A DNA stretch of 20,508 nucleotides from Mucilaginibacter sp. UBA4741 (GTDB lineage: Bacteria; Bacteroidota; Bacteroidia; Sphingobacteriales; Sphingobacteriaceae), in assembly GCA_002403905.1 (NCBI GenBank), contig DHIR01000237.1, positions 1,853 to 22,360 of the forward strand, given 5' to 3'. The notes under the pieces were generated by a model. That model made no database searches. It was not told the origin of the DNA and worked only from the letters and a program-made list of their open reading frames with translations. Position 1 is the first letter of the stretch. Each line of letters begins with the position of its first letter. The translations under genes were made by a program, and so were the position numbers. This document shows, piece by piece, positions 8,477-16,898 of the stretch.

Positions 8477-10006
8477 TTATAGTTGTTTTTTATCAGTTTC
8501 TGCTAATTTAGTATTGGATAGCTGATCATTGTTGAACAAGTTAAAGTTTTTTACCTTGTTCAGCATAAATATTGAGGCTCCGTCTGCTTTTTGTGCATGT
8601 ATATGTTGAAAATCGGCTCTATCAACATTATCCAGAATAAAGGCTGGCCGCAAGTCTTCTTTTATATAGCTAACTTCGATATTGCTCATTTTTAAATCTT
8701 TAACATTCCTGATGAAAAAGCCATAAGCGGGTGTTATCCCAAACCGATTCGGGTCCGGATAACTATCTATTAAAGCAGGCACTTCTCTGGCAGCTTGCGC
8801 TCTAGTACCACCACCTTTAAAATAGATGTGGATATTATCTAATGTCAGGTCCTCGATATCATGGCCGGGTATGCCGCTAATGATCGCGCTCTGTTCGCCG
8901 GTAACATCATAGGCTATAATATTACTTATAATAACCCTGTGCAACTGGCTGTAGGGAAGATCTTTAGGGCCACGCATACGGGCACCTAATCGTACAAATA
9001 TCGGCGCGTTCAAAATATCTCGCATGGTTAGGTTACTAATCGTAATATCTTCTAAAACGGCACCATCAACAGTTTCCAGGGCCAACCCGCGGCAATGATC
9101 AAATACGCAGTTGGTTATAGCAATATTTTTAAAGCCGCCATTTGATTCGGTACCTAGTTTGATACGCCCTGTCGGATCTTTCCTGCCGTTCTTTTGGTAG
9201 GTACCGTCTAAAAAAGTATCCTCGTTATAACCAGATACCTGGCAGTTAGTGATAGTAACATTCTCGGTGGCACGTGGGTAGTTCAACGCATAATCGCTTT
9301 TTAAAACAATCGCGTCATCGCCGGGGGCATTAATACTGCAATTAGATATCCGTACATTTTTACTGGATACCAGATCAATGCCATCGCGATTAGTATCCAT
9401 TTTAATATTATCAATGGTGGCATTGTCAACCGCTGTCAGCAAAAAACCAAACCAGCCGCCATAAGAAACGGTAAAATCTTTTAAAATAACATTGCGGCAA
9501 AGTTTAAGAGCAACGGCTTTATTGGCATAGCCATCATTTTTTTCTCTCTGATCTTCTCTAATCAAGCCGCCTTTGCCCGCAATACGCCCCGGACCGGTAA
9601 TCGATATATCATGCAGGTTTGCACCAACAATTAAACTGTTATTAAAATGACTGTGCCCAAAATTCTGGTATATATCATTCTCGCTTTTTTCGGGCCGGTC
9701 ATATTGCACACCTTCGCCGGTAGTTGCGGCAACAATGGTTGCTCCCTGGTCAATATACAAAGCCACGTTGCTTTTAAGGTGGATGGTTACCGACAAGTAA
9801 TCGCCGGCAGGAAAATATACAGTACCGCCGCCTGCCGCACTAGCTGCATCAATGGTTTTATCAATAGCTTTTGTATCCAGGTTCTTACCATCCCCTTTGG
9901 CACCATATTTTTTTACATCGTAAACTGGGGCCTGCGCCCAAGCCAGGTAGGTAACTGAAAACAGCAGGATAAATGTCACTACCAGGTTGCGGTATAAAGT
10001 ACTCAT
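8477..10006 (-). CDS. Exported GH28-like polygalacturonase-family beta-helix protein (1)
   Basis: A 509-residue secreted right-handed parallel beta-helix protein of the GH28 family. A signal peptide ends near TYLAWAQ (about residue 25). The polygalacturonase N-terminal motif VKKYGAKGDGKNLDT (31-45) precedes many helix coils of NVTITNC type. Candidate catalytic acids are D208 in NRDGIDL and D230/D231 in PGDDAIVLKS. The classical GHG motif is not present; the equivalent segment reads KLGTESNGGFKNI. The family hydrolyses alpha-1,4-galacturonan or rhamnogalacturonan backbones. The motif deviation and length suggest an exo-acting or specialised pectinase, but this is inference. It is the third gene of the operon, between the beta-propeller gene (24-base gap) and the CE15 gene (9-base gap). 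Confidence 0.88.
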   Translation of the reverse strand: MSTLYRNLVVTFILLFSVTYLAWAQAPVYDVKKYGAKGDGKNLDTKAIDKTIDAASAAGGGTVYFPAGDYLSVTIHLKSNVALYIDQGATIVAATTGEGVQYDRPEKSENDIYQNFGHSHFNNSLIVGANLHDISITGPGRIAGKGGLIREDQREKNDGYANKAVALKLCRNVILKDFTVSYGGWFGFLLTAVDNATIDNIKMDTNRDGIDLVSSKNVRISNCSINAPGDDAIVLKSDYALNYPRATENVTITNCQVSGYNEDTFLDGTYQKNGRKDPTGRIKLGTESNGGFKNIAITNCVFDHCRGLALETVDGAVLEDITISNLTMRDILNAPIFVRLGARMRGPKDLPYSQLHRVIISNIIAYDVTGEQSAIISGIPGHDIEDLTLDNIHIYFKGGGTRAQAAREVPALIDSYPDPNRFGITPAYGFFIRNVKDLKMSNIEVSYIKEDLRPAFILDNVDRADFQHIHAQKADGASIFMLNKVKNFNLFNNDQLSNTKLAETDKKQL

Positions 10007-10030
10007 AGTTTGGCTATTAATTATTGTTTA

Positions 10031-11134
10031 CTAATGTTCAGATTGTCCGGGTATCTCCGGGATGCCCGGATCATCTAATATCTGCACTGCGGTACCATCG
10101 CCTACTGTTTTCCAATCGTGCAGTACCCAAACCACTTTTTTATCCTTAGTTACTTCAATCATCTGCGGGCCTTTGCCTTGTTGGCCACGCGAGGTGAAAA
10201 TGGTATTGCCATTGGCCAGCCTGGTACAGCTTTGCGGTGCCGAGGTAAACTGGTATTCGGCCGGCAGATCGGTTTTGCAATTAAATTCCCATATTGTTTC
10301 GCCCTTGGTATTTACTTCGCGGGTAAGCCACTCTCTTTCGTCAGTAATCAATGTATTACCGTTTTTTAGCCTTATTGCTGCCCAGGGCTGCGGGATATCG
10401 TAGCTCCAAATTTCTTTGAAATCCTTATCATATTCCACAACACGGTTCATGCTCATAAAGGAAACAAGGTAGGTGCCTTGTGCTGTAACACGTGCCCGTC
10501 TAAACTGACCATGGATACCGTTTGGGTCTCCCGGTTGTTTATAAGGTAATTCATGCTCTATTTCAACCTTCCCAGTCTTGATGTTTATCACCATCAATTT
10601 TGGCGGCAGGCCATTTACTACAAACATAACTCTGTCTAATCCAATTGGCTGGCAGGCATGAACCTCTGTGTGATCAACGCCTTTGGGTAATTTGAAATCG
10701 TACCGCCAAATTACTTTCTTATCAGGAGTGATCTCGGCAATGTATTTCATACGGCTAAAAAGAATGTTGCCGTTTGAAAGCATCCATACATCATCAAATT
10801 CGGGCCCTTTACCTGTATTGTAGGTCCAGATGACCTTGCCATCTTTAACCAGAAACATTCTGTTGCAGTTTTCGCCAACATACAGCATCGGGTGCTGGGC
10901 CAAACCATTTCCCGGCAGGTTATCCGGTGTAGCTTCTGTTGAATTGATAAGCGGAGCCAATTCCTCTTCGGGAGCCATGGCAGGCACATTGGCTGCGGTG
11001 AAAAGGTTAAGCACATCCATGCAGGGCGTTGCTTTTGACACGATCTTGGTTTTAGTTTTCTTTTGCGCGAATAGAAAGCCTGAAGAAACTGTTAAAAGTA
11101 GAACCAGGATAAAACTGTTTTTGGTGGTTTTCAT
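10031..11134 (-). CDS. Exported beta-propeller (PQQ/arylsulfotransferase-like repeat) protein, function unknown
   Basis: A 367-residue secreted protein with a signal peptide ending near GFLFAQ (about residue 24). I see repeated propeller-blade signatures of the form KxxWxY/F: KVIWTY (100-105), KVIWRYDF (140), KEIWSYDI (240), TIWEFN (280) and KVVWVL (333). NGN turns alternate with them (SNGNILF 120, KNGNTLI 258, ANGNTIF 308). This pattern is found in PQQ-like and arylsulfotransferase-like propellers. The catalytic residues of a sulfotransferase or a PQQ dehydrogenase are not recognisable, so I assign no activity. It is the second gene of the glycan operon, between two GH28-like genes (gaps 36 and 24 bases). 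That placement suggests a role on the same substrate, as a glycan-binding protein, a lyase or another unrecognised enzyme. Confidence 0.8.
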   Translation of the reverse strand: MKTTKNSFILVLLLTVSSGFLFAQKKTKTKIVSKATPCMDVLNLFTAANVPAMAPEEELAPLINSTEATPDNLPGNGLAQHPMLYVGENCNRMFLVKDGKVIWTYNTGKGPEFDDVWMLSNGNILFSRMKYIAEITPDKKVIWRYDFKLPKGVDHTEVHACQPIGLDRVMFVVNGLPPKLMVINIKTGKVEIEHELPYKQPGDPNGIHGQFRRARVTAQGTYLVSFMSMNRVVEYDKDFKEIWSYDIPQPWAAIRLKNGNTLITDEREWLTREVNTKGETIWEFNCKTDLPAEYQFTSAPQSCTRLANGNTIFTSRGQQGKGPQMIEVTKDKKVVWVLHDWKTVGDGTAVQILDDPGIPEIPGQSEH

Positions 11135-11170
11135 AATGGGCTATTTAGGTTTAAGATATTGTCTATTTGT

Positions 11171-12511
11171 CTATTTGGCATTTGTGTCTACATTTTGTAC
11201 GCTACTATCAAATACGAATTTTTCGCGTTTGCTGCCGCCATCATCATAAAACTTACAATTTATCAGCTTCAGCCCATCCAGGCCGCGTGCCCATATACCG
11301 TAAGAGTTAGCGATACCATTTTTGTTAGCGTCAGGATAATTACCATCCATACAGGTAAGATTTACTCCAGTCTCGGTGCCGTAATTGTGGATCGTTACAT
11401 TTTTAAATGTTATATCCTTCATTTTATTTGCCCCATCACATTGCCAGTTAAAAATAATGGGTTGGGATACTGATTTAATACAATTGATATTTTCGAGCAG
11501 AATGTTATCAATTTTGCCCATAACACCGGGAGGGTTATTGCTCTTTCTATTCTGCAAATCAAAATAAATAGGATTATAACAGCTGTTGATAGTAAAGTTG
11601 CGGCAGATGACATTATAAACACGATGACGATCATTACTTTCAATAGCGATGGCCGAAATACAGTCGCCGGTTGGTACCGGGTTGCCAATACCCGGATTTG
11701 AATGTTTGTTGATAGTAATATCTTCGGCAATAATATCGTACACATCAGCCAATGTGCCGGTACCTATTTTAAAAGCATTGCAGGTAGATGCCAGCGTGCA
11801 TTTGCGTACCCTGATATTATTGCAGGGATGATTGGGGTCCTCAACACTGGTTTTTATACAAAGCGCATCATCGCCAACTTCTATATCGCAATTAGCTATA
11901 GCTACGTTAGAGCAACCTTCAATGTCTAACCCATCGGCAGAGCCGTGCAGGTTGAAAAAGCCTCGGCCACGGATAATAATGGAATCAATAACCAGGTCTT
12001 TAGAATTTACAAAATCCACCGCGAAGTTGGGGATATTGGATACATTTACATTCTTTACAGTTATGTTACTCGACTCGGAGAATCGAATACCACGCCCCGG
12101 CCTGGGTAGGTTATAATCTCCGCGAGGATAAAATAGCCCACCACCGTCAACCGTGCCGCCACCCATAATAGTAACATTCTTTACATGGTCACCATTAATG
12201 ATTTGACTCCTGTTTTTCAACCAAACATTCTTGATATTGGCCTGAAGTACAGCGTTCTTTGAAAGGATCACCGTCATGTCCGACTTTAAATTCAGACCAT
12301 TATCCAGCAGAAATATACCGTCAGGTATTAACAATACATCGCCGGGCTGGCAGGCATCAATAGCGTTTTGTATATTAACTGTTGCGTATGTCGCACCGGT
12401 TTTATCTGCGCCGTAATCGGTAACTACGTTGCGGATTTTGCTCCATGCTAACGGTGCCTGGCATAAAAACGCAAAGCACACACAGATAAACCAGGTGATG
12501 TCTTTTCTCAT
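11171..12511 (-). CDS. Exported GH28-like polygalacturonase-family beta-helix protein (2), first gene of the operon
   Basis: A 446-residue secreted parallel beta-helix protein. The N-terminal signal peptide has hydrophobic core WFICVCFAFLC and a likely cut after LAWS (about residue 24). The GH28 N-terminal motif appears as VTDYGADKTGATYATVNIQ. Candidate catalytic acids are D193 in SADGLDIEGC and D214/D215 in VGDDALCIKTS; FKIGTGT stands where GHG is expected. It differs strongly from the other GH28-like protein in this operon, so the two are not a recent duplication and probably cut different linkages. It is the promoter-proximal gene of the minus-strand operon that runs to 4611. The 260-base divergent spacer upstream separates it from the GH-D gene on plus. 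Confidence 0.87.
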   Translation of the reverse strand: MRKDITWFICVCFAFLCQAPLAWSKIRNVVTDYGADKTGATYATVNIQNAIDACQPGDVLLIPDGIFLLDNGLNLKSDMTVILSKNAVLQANIKNVWLKNRSQIINGDHVKNVTIMGGGTVDGGGLFYPRGDYNLPRPGRGIRFSESSNITVKNVNVSNIPNFAVDFVNSKDLVIDSIIIRGRGFFNLHGSADGLDIEGCSNVAIANCDIEVGDDALCIKTSVEDPNHPCNNIRVRKCTLASTCNAFKIGTGTLADVYDIIAEDITINKHSNPGIGNPVPTGDCISAIAIESNDRHRVYNVICRNFTINSCYNPIYFDLQNRKSNNPPGVMGKIDNILLENINCIKSVSQPIIFNWQCDGANKMKDITFKNVTIHNYGTETGVNLTCMDGNYPDANKNGIANSYGIWARGLDGLKLINCKFYDDGGSKREKFVFDSSVQNVDTNAK

Positions 12512-12771
12512 AACTATTTATAATTTTTACCGATTGGTATATTGGCGGCGTTGAGCAATTATAAAAATATTTGTCATCATACTAAAAAACACAATTCCAG
12601 TTTACAAGGAATGATGGCCAATTAAGAGCATAATTGTTACTGTTTTACACCTAAATACTTATGTGATAACGATTGCGTAGATTTATGAAATTTATATTCT
12701 ATTTAGTTTCCACAAAACCCTAATATCGCCATAAGTTAAATAAAGGAGTCTGGCTTTGCCGGCAAGTTACT
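12512..12771. promoter_or_regulatory. Divergent control region between the pectin-type operon and the GH-D gene
   Basis: This 260-base A/T-rich spacer must hold the promoters for both the six-gene operon (minus) and the alpha-galactosidase-like gene (plus). I found no exact TAnnTTTG element on either strand; TAGATTTA (12678-12685, plus) is the closest. An AAAGGAG at 12742-12748 is 23 bases from the plus ATG, too far to be a normal ribosome binding site. No strong palindrome was seen. Confidence 0.45.
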
Positions 12772-14282
12772 ATGAGAAATAAATTAATAATATTGGGATT
12801 GACATGTTTGTTTTCACTAGAAAGTTACGGTCAAAAAAAACAGGCTTCACTGATACCGAATAAGGCCTCGCAGGCGCCCGATTATTTTTGTACCTGGAAT
12901 TTGCAAGGTTATGTAGCCAATTATAAATCGTCGCCGTTAACCAGGCAGGCGATGGTAGAGAGGAACATCTTCGGTAAAGGAACTTACGAGGGGTGGGGCG
13001 CAATGTTCTCTAAATTACACCGGGACCTTTACCTTGTGTTAGATGACGACTGGGAGACTCCGCTTAATGGAGATAAAAGCTATTATGGCAGTTTAATTGT
13101 TGACGATGAACGTTTCCCATCGGTAAAAGGAATGTCGCCTGAACAAAAGCTAACTTTATTATCAGCAAAAACAAAACAATTAGGTTGGAAAGGGTTGGGG
13201 CTTTGGATATGCGCGCAACAAGCCCCGCGTTACCAAACTACTGATAGTGAAGCTTACTGGACAGAACGCTTTAACTGGATGAATAAAGCGGGCATTAGCT
13301 ACTGGAAAGTAGACTGGGGAAAAGATTCGAAAAGTGCGGAGTGGAGAGCATCGTTAACTAAATTAGGGAAGAAGATAGCTCCTAATTTGGTTATAGAGCA
13401 AGCAATGACACCAACGGTACTATCATCTGCAGAGGTATACCGTACCTATGATGTAGAGAATGTTATTGCAGTACCGCATACTATAGATAGGGTTGGTAAA
13501 TTACTTACAGATTTACCAAAGGGCCAGGCAGTTAGTATAATTAATTGCGAAGATGAACCCTATATTGCTGTAGGGCTAGGCTGTTCTATCGGTATTATGC
13601 GGCATGAGTTTAACGGCAACCTGCCTAATGGTGCGCAAGATCATGCATTCCCGCCAGTTGGTCGGGATTTAAAAAGCAGGCTTGATGAAGTAACCCGTTG
13701 CGTAATGTGGCATAGGATAGCTTTGCCGTTCGGTATCAATAAAAATGATTTTTACATAGATATCACCTTATTGCATGACCATTGGTTAATGAAAGATCAT
13801 GAATCGTGGATGGGTGGTCACGGCGAAGGTTATAAAAGTTCATGGCAAGCGCCGGCCATCATCACCCGTGGATTGGAAAAGCCAACAATCACCTTAAAAA
13901 AGGGCGACACCATAAAACCTTATATTTTAGCATCCAAGTACCCGAATGGCGCGATTGCCATAGTTTCTATCGGCCGTACCATCGGGCGTGAATATCTTAT
14001 GCCTCGTGCCGATGTAGTGTTAAAGGTGGATAGATGCGATAAACCCTTCGGAATATTTGGGCATTACAACAGCCTTACCATCCAGATTAATAAACCTGTT
14101 TTTTTACTAAAGTTTTAGCCCAGGATCTGGCAGGAAACAGTCCGACCAATATTACCACACAAATTATACGTAAAGGAAATAAGATCATAATACCGGGAAC
14201 TGTAATTGATAGGATAGGGCTGGCTGCGGCATCTAAAGGAGATAAATCAGAACCGGGGATGGTGCTGGTGTTTCAAAAATAG
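12772..14282 (+). CDS. Exported clan GH-D (alpha-galactosidase-like) glycosidase, frame broken at a T7 run (possible -1 frameshift)
   Basis: Frame 0 from the ATG at 12772 gives 448 residues and stops at 14116-14118. The signal peptide ends near LESYGQ (about residue 21). Clan GH-D hallmarks are DDDW (91-94), a nucleophile-type WKVDWG (D181) and a YRTYD segment with R224 and D227 as candidate acid, which suggest an alpha-galactosidase-like TIM barrel. The stop cuts into the C-terminal beta-sandwich. In the -1 frame, 58 further codons run from 14106 to a TAG at 14280-14282 and end with GTVIDRIGLAAASKGD and SEPGMVLVFQ, like the end of this enzyme type. Joined, the product would be 503 residues. 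The junction is T TTT TTA (14100-14106), with frame-0 codons TTT TTA, an in-phase -1 slippery heptamer. Alternatives are a lost T in the genome or a sequencing error. The gene is divergent from the pectin-type operon, so related use is plausible. Confidence 0.8.
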
Positions 14283-14320
14283 AGATAGCAGGGCCCTGGA
14301 ATGATTTATATCAAAAACAA

Positions 14321-14352
14321 AAAAGTCCCAACGCTTTCACATTGGGACTTTT
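14321..14352. terminator. Bidirectional intrinsic terminator
   Basis: AAAAGTCCCAA (14321-14331) pairs exactly with TTGGGACTTTT (14342-14352) around a 10-base loop. It sits between the convergent GH-D gene (extended end 14282) and the decarboxylase gene (ends 14375). The A-run on the left and T-run on the right give a U tract in both directions. Confidence 0.85.
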
Positions 14353-14374
14353 AGTTTGTAAATAATAATATATA

Positions 14375-15769
14375 TTAGGTATTATAACCCAATATTTTCA
14401 ATACCTGTTTACTGTTTTGTTCTTCGCCAAATACTTCGAAGTTAAATGTCTCATCGCGGTTGCGGCGAATGATAACATGTTTGGGTGATGGCAGCAGGCA
14501 ATGGTGTATGCCCCCGTAACCGCTTAAAACTTCCTGGTAGGCACCGGTATTAAAAAAGCCCAGGTATTGCACCTTGCGGGTCTTTGGCATAAATACGCTG
14601 TTCATGTGCGCTTCCTGGTTGTAGTAATCCTGGCCGTCGCAGGTGATACCGCCTAAGTTTACGCGCTCATATTCAGAGTCCCAGTTGTTTATGGGTAGCA
14701 AAACATATTTTTGGTTAAGCGCCCAAACGTCAGGCAGGTTGGTTATGAATGATCCGTCCAGCATTAACCATTTTTCACGGTCGTTTTGTTGTTTACGGCC
14801 CAATACTTTGTACAATATGCCCGATGCTTCGGCAACGGTATATTTACCAAATTCGGTAATAATATCAGGTTCTTCGGTGTCGTTATCAGCGCAGATCTCT
14901 TTTATACGGCTAACGATCTCGTTGATCATGTATTCGTAATCAAAATCAAACACCAACGAATCTTTAAACGGCATACCGCCACCAATATCCAAAGTATCTA
15001 ATGCTGGGTTTATTTTTTTGAATTTGCAGTATAACGTCACGTATTTCTCCAGTTCGTTCCAGTAATACGGTGTATCTGATATACCGGAGTTGATAAAGAA
15101 ATGCAGCAGCTTAACCTGGAAATTAGGGTTGTTCTCTATCTTATTATAATAGAAATCAATAATATCCTCCATACGCACACCTAAACGCGACGTGTAAAAT
15201 TGCGAATCCGGCTGCTCTTCAGCAGCTATGCGGATACCAAGGTTGCATGGGGTAGACATTTCTACCTCATCATCATACAAGTTAAACTCTTCTTTATTAT
15301 CTAATACCGGGATGATGTTTTTAAAACCATCGTGCAGCATATCAATAATATATTGCTTGTATTGGAAAGTTTTAAAGCCGTTGCAGATAACGGTCATGTC
15401 TTTAGTTAAAGCGCCTTTTTTCTCCAGCGCGTCAATCATCGGCATATCAAAAGCTGATGATGTTTCCAGGTGGATCTCGTTCTTTAACGCTTCTTCGACA
15501 ATATGCCTAAAGTGCGAGCTTTTGGTACAATAGCAATATTTATAGCTGCCGCGATAGTTGTTTTTTATAATAGCCTGCTGAAACAGCAGCTTAGCCTGTT
15601 GTATTTTTTTAGTGATGATAGGCAGATAAGTAAAGCGTAGGGGCGTGCCATACGTTTCTATCATCTCCATTAAATTAAGATCATGAAAATATAATTCATC
15701 GTCAATGATCTCATAGCCATCTTGCGGGAAGCCAACACTCAAGTCAAGAAATTCCTGGTAACTCTGCAT
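14375..15769 (-). CDS. PLP-dependent arginine decarboxylase-type enzyme (ornithine/DAP/arginine decarboxylase family 2)
   Basis: A 464-residue alanine-racemase-fold decarboxylase. The PLP Schiff-base lysine is K83 in YKYCYCTKSS. The glycine-rich phosphate loop is DIGGGMPF (GGG 263-265), ITEFGKY (E306) fits the second phosphate-binding segment, and ITCDGQD (C377, D378) matches the substrate-binding CD pair of ornithine decarboxylases. Bacteroidota proteins of this length and pattern are normally called arginine decarboxylase, converting arginine to agmatine for polyamine synthesis; ornithine or diaminopimelate cannot be excluded. The arginine-related neighbours (CtlX, arginine deiminase-related, argS) support arginine. 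It is cytoplasmic. It is separated from CtlX by 165 bases containing an inverted repeat, so it may have its own promoter. A strong terminator follows. Confidence 0.85.
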   Translation of the reverse strand: MQSYQEFLDLSVGFPQDGYEIIDDELYFHDLNLMEMIETYGTPLRFTYLPIITKKIQQAKLLFQQAIIKNNYRGSYKYCYCTKSSHFRHIVEEALKNEIHLETSSAFDMPMIDALEKKGALTKDMTVICNGFKTFQYKQYIIDMLHDGFKNIIPVLDNKEEFNLYDDEVEMSTPCNLGIRIAAEEQPDSQFYTSRLGVRMEDIIDFYYNKIENNPNFQVKLLHFFINSGISDTPYYWNELEKYVTLYCKFKKINPALDTLDIGGGMPFKDSLVFDFDYEYMINEIVSRIKEICADNDTEEPDIITEFGKYTVAEASGILYKVLGRKQQNDREKWLMLDGSFITNLPDVWALNQKYVLLPINNWDSEYERVNLGGITCDGQDYYNQEAHMNSVFMPKTRKVQYLGFFNTGAYQEVLSGYGGIHHCLLPSPKHVIIRRNRDETFNFEVFGEEQNSKQVLKILGYNT

Positions 15770-15865
15770 TAATTAAAATTTTGGCAAAAATGTAATTTTT
15801 TAACGGAATTAACAGCTATTTGTTAGTGGAAATTTATTGTTGGAATGTAATTATTGTAATAGTTA

Positions 15866-15928
15866 ATGGATCATGGTTAATGGTTCATAGTAAATCGGGC
15901 ATATAAATAGCCATCAACCATGATCCAT
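15866..15928. repeat. Inverted repeat of 18-bp arms in the decarboxylase-CtlX spacer
   Basis: ATGGATCATGGTTAATGG (15866-15883) pairs with CCATCAACCATGATCCAT (15911-15928) with one mismatch, leaving a 27-base spacer. The left arm also contains partial internal copies (ATGGATCATGG, ATGGTTCATAG). The right arm ends six bases from the CtlX stop codon. No T tract follows on minus, so it is either a weak terminator or attenuator, or a copy of a dispersed intergenic repeat. Confidence 0.7.
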
Positions 15929-15934
15929 GAGCTA

Positions 15935-16849
15935 TCAACTAACGGGCAAATGCACCTCAGCAATCATACACCTTGCACTACCGCCACCATTGTTTTCAAT
16001 CGTATGTATATCCGCATAAACTAACTTGCCAAAGGAAGATAGTACCGTCTTTTGCTCGTAACTAAGCGATTGATATGCGCTTAGCGACATTACAATTAAG
16101 GTGTCGCCCGTGTTATTGCTTACCTCCAGCATATTACCGGCAAAGTGGTTCATCTGGTAAAATGATATATCTACAATTTCTTTACCGGTATCTTTTAATG
16201 ATTTTATAACCAACTCTTTTTCAGTTATATCCATAATGCTATCTAAACAAATAACGGCGAAATTACTGCCAAGGGCCATCATCACGTTAGTATGGTAAAT
16301 AGCTAGTCCGTTTTCATCAATCGCATGGAAATTAATTGATTGATAATCGGTTTGCTTGCAAAAAGTAGCTAATATTTTTTCGTTGGTACGGGGGGAGAGG
16401 CAGGCATAGACAATTTTGTTTTCGCGGTCCAATACCATGCTGCCGGTGCCCTCCAGGAATTTACCTTCATGCTCAAAATGGCTTAAGTCGAAAACATGAT
16501 TGACTTTAAAGTTATCTTCAAGCTGGGTTATAATATCTTCCCGGCGTTCCAACCTGCGGTTTTCGGCCCGCATGGGGTATAAAAACACATCGCCGTTGGC
16601 GTGGAATGATACCCAGTTATTTGGAAATATGGAGTCGGGGGTGTGTGGTTGGGGCGTATCGTCAATAACGGTAACGTTTAAGCCGTTATCTCTTAAAACA
16701 TGTACTAAGCCATCAAATTCGGCTAATGCATTGGCTTGTACCTGTTGCTGATCGGTATCGCGGGTTTGGAACGCATTGCTTTCGGCAGTTTGCTCGTTAA
16801 AACCAAAATTTACCGGCCGTATCATTAACAAGTTTGAGGTGGACTGCAT
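15935..16849 (-). CDS. ctlX: CtlX-type citrulline/arginine amidinohydrolase (arginine deiminase-related)
   Basis: A 304-residue guanidino-group-modifying enzyme of the amidinotransferase/arginine deiminase superfamily, close to the family named citrulline utilization hydrolase CtlX. Motifs in order are HTPDSIFPNNWVSFH (D72), LEGTGSMVLDR (E133), AIYHTNVMMALG (catalytic His H186) and the C-terminal NNGGGSARCMIAEVHLP (nucleophile C294). The Cys-His-Asp/Glu set is intact. It would attack the guanidino or ureido carbon of arginine or citrulline in the cytoplasm; the exact substrate is inferred from the family name, not the sequence. It follows the HTH regulator by 49 bases on the same strand. The decarboxylase gene lies downstream, suggesting a coordinated arginine-use cluster. 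Confidence 0.85.
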   Translation of the reverse strand: MQSTSNLLMIRPVNFGFNEQTAESNAFQTRDTDQQQVQANALAEFDGLVHVLRDNGLNVTVIDDTPQPHTPDSIFPNNWVSFHANGDVFLYPMRAENRRLERREDIITQLEDNFKVNHVFDLSHFEHEGKFLEGTGSMVLDRENKIVYACLSPRTNEKILATFCKQTDYQSINFHAIDENGLAIYHTNVMMALGSNFAVICLDSIMDITEKELVIKSLKDTGKEIVDISFYQMNHFAGNMLEVSNNTGDTLIVMSLSAYQSLSYEQKTVLSSFGKLVYADIHTIENNGGGSARCMIAEVHLPVS

Positions 16850-16898
16850 GGCACAAGGTTATACAAGCAATATAACAACAGTTTTTAGTAATTGTTAA

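Noticed and set aside
10830..11249. 139-codon plus-strand ORF across the beta-propeller and GH28 gene ends
   Set aside because: Antisense shadow of two well-supported secreted-protein genes, with no domain-like sequence.
12667..12680. LacI-like operator around ATAACGATTGC in the divergent spacer
   Set aside because: The two half-sites match at only about two of six positions.
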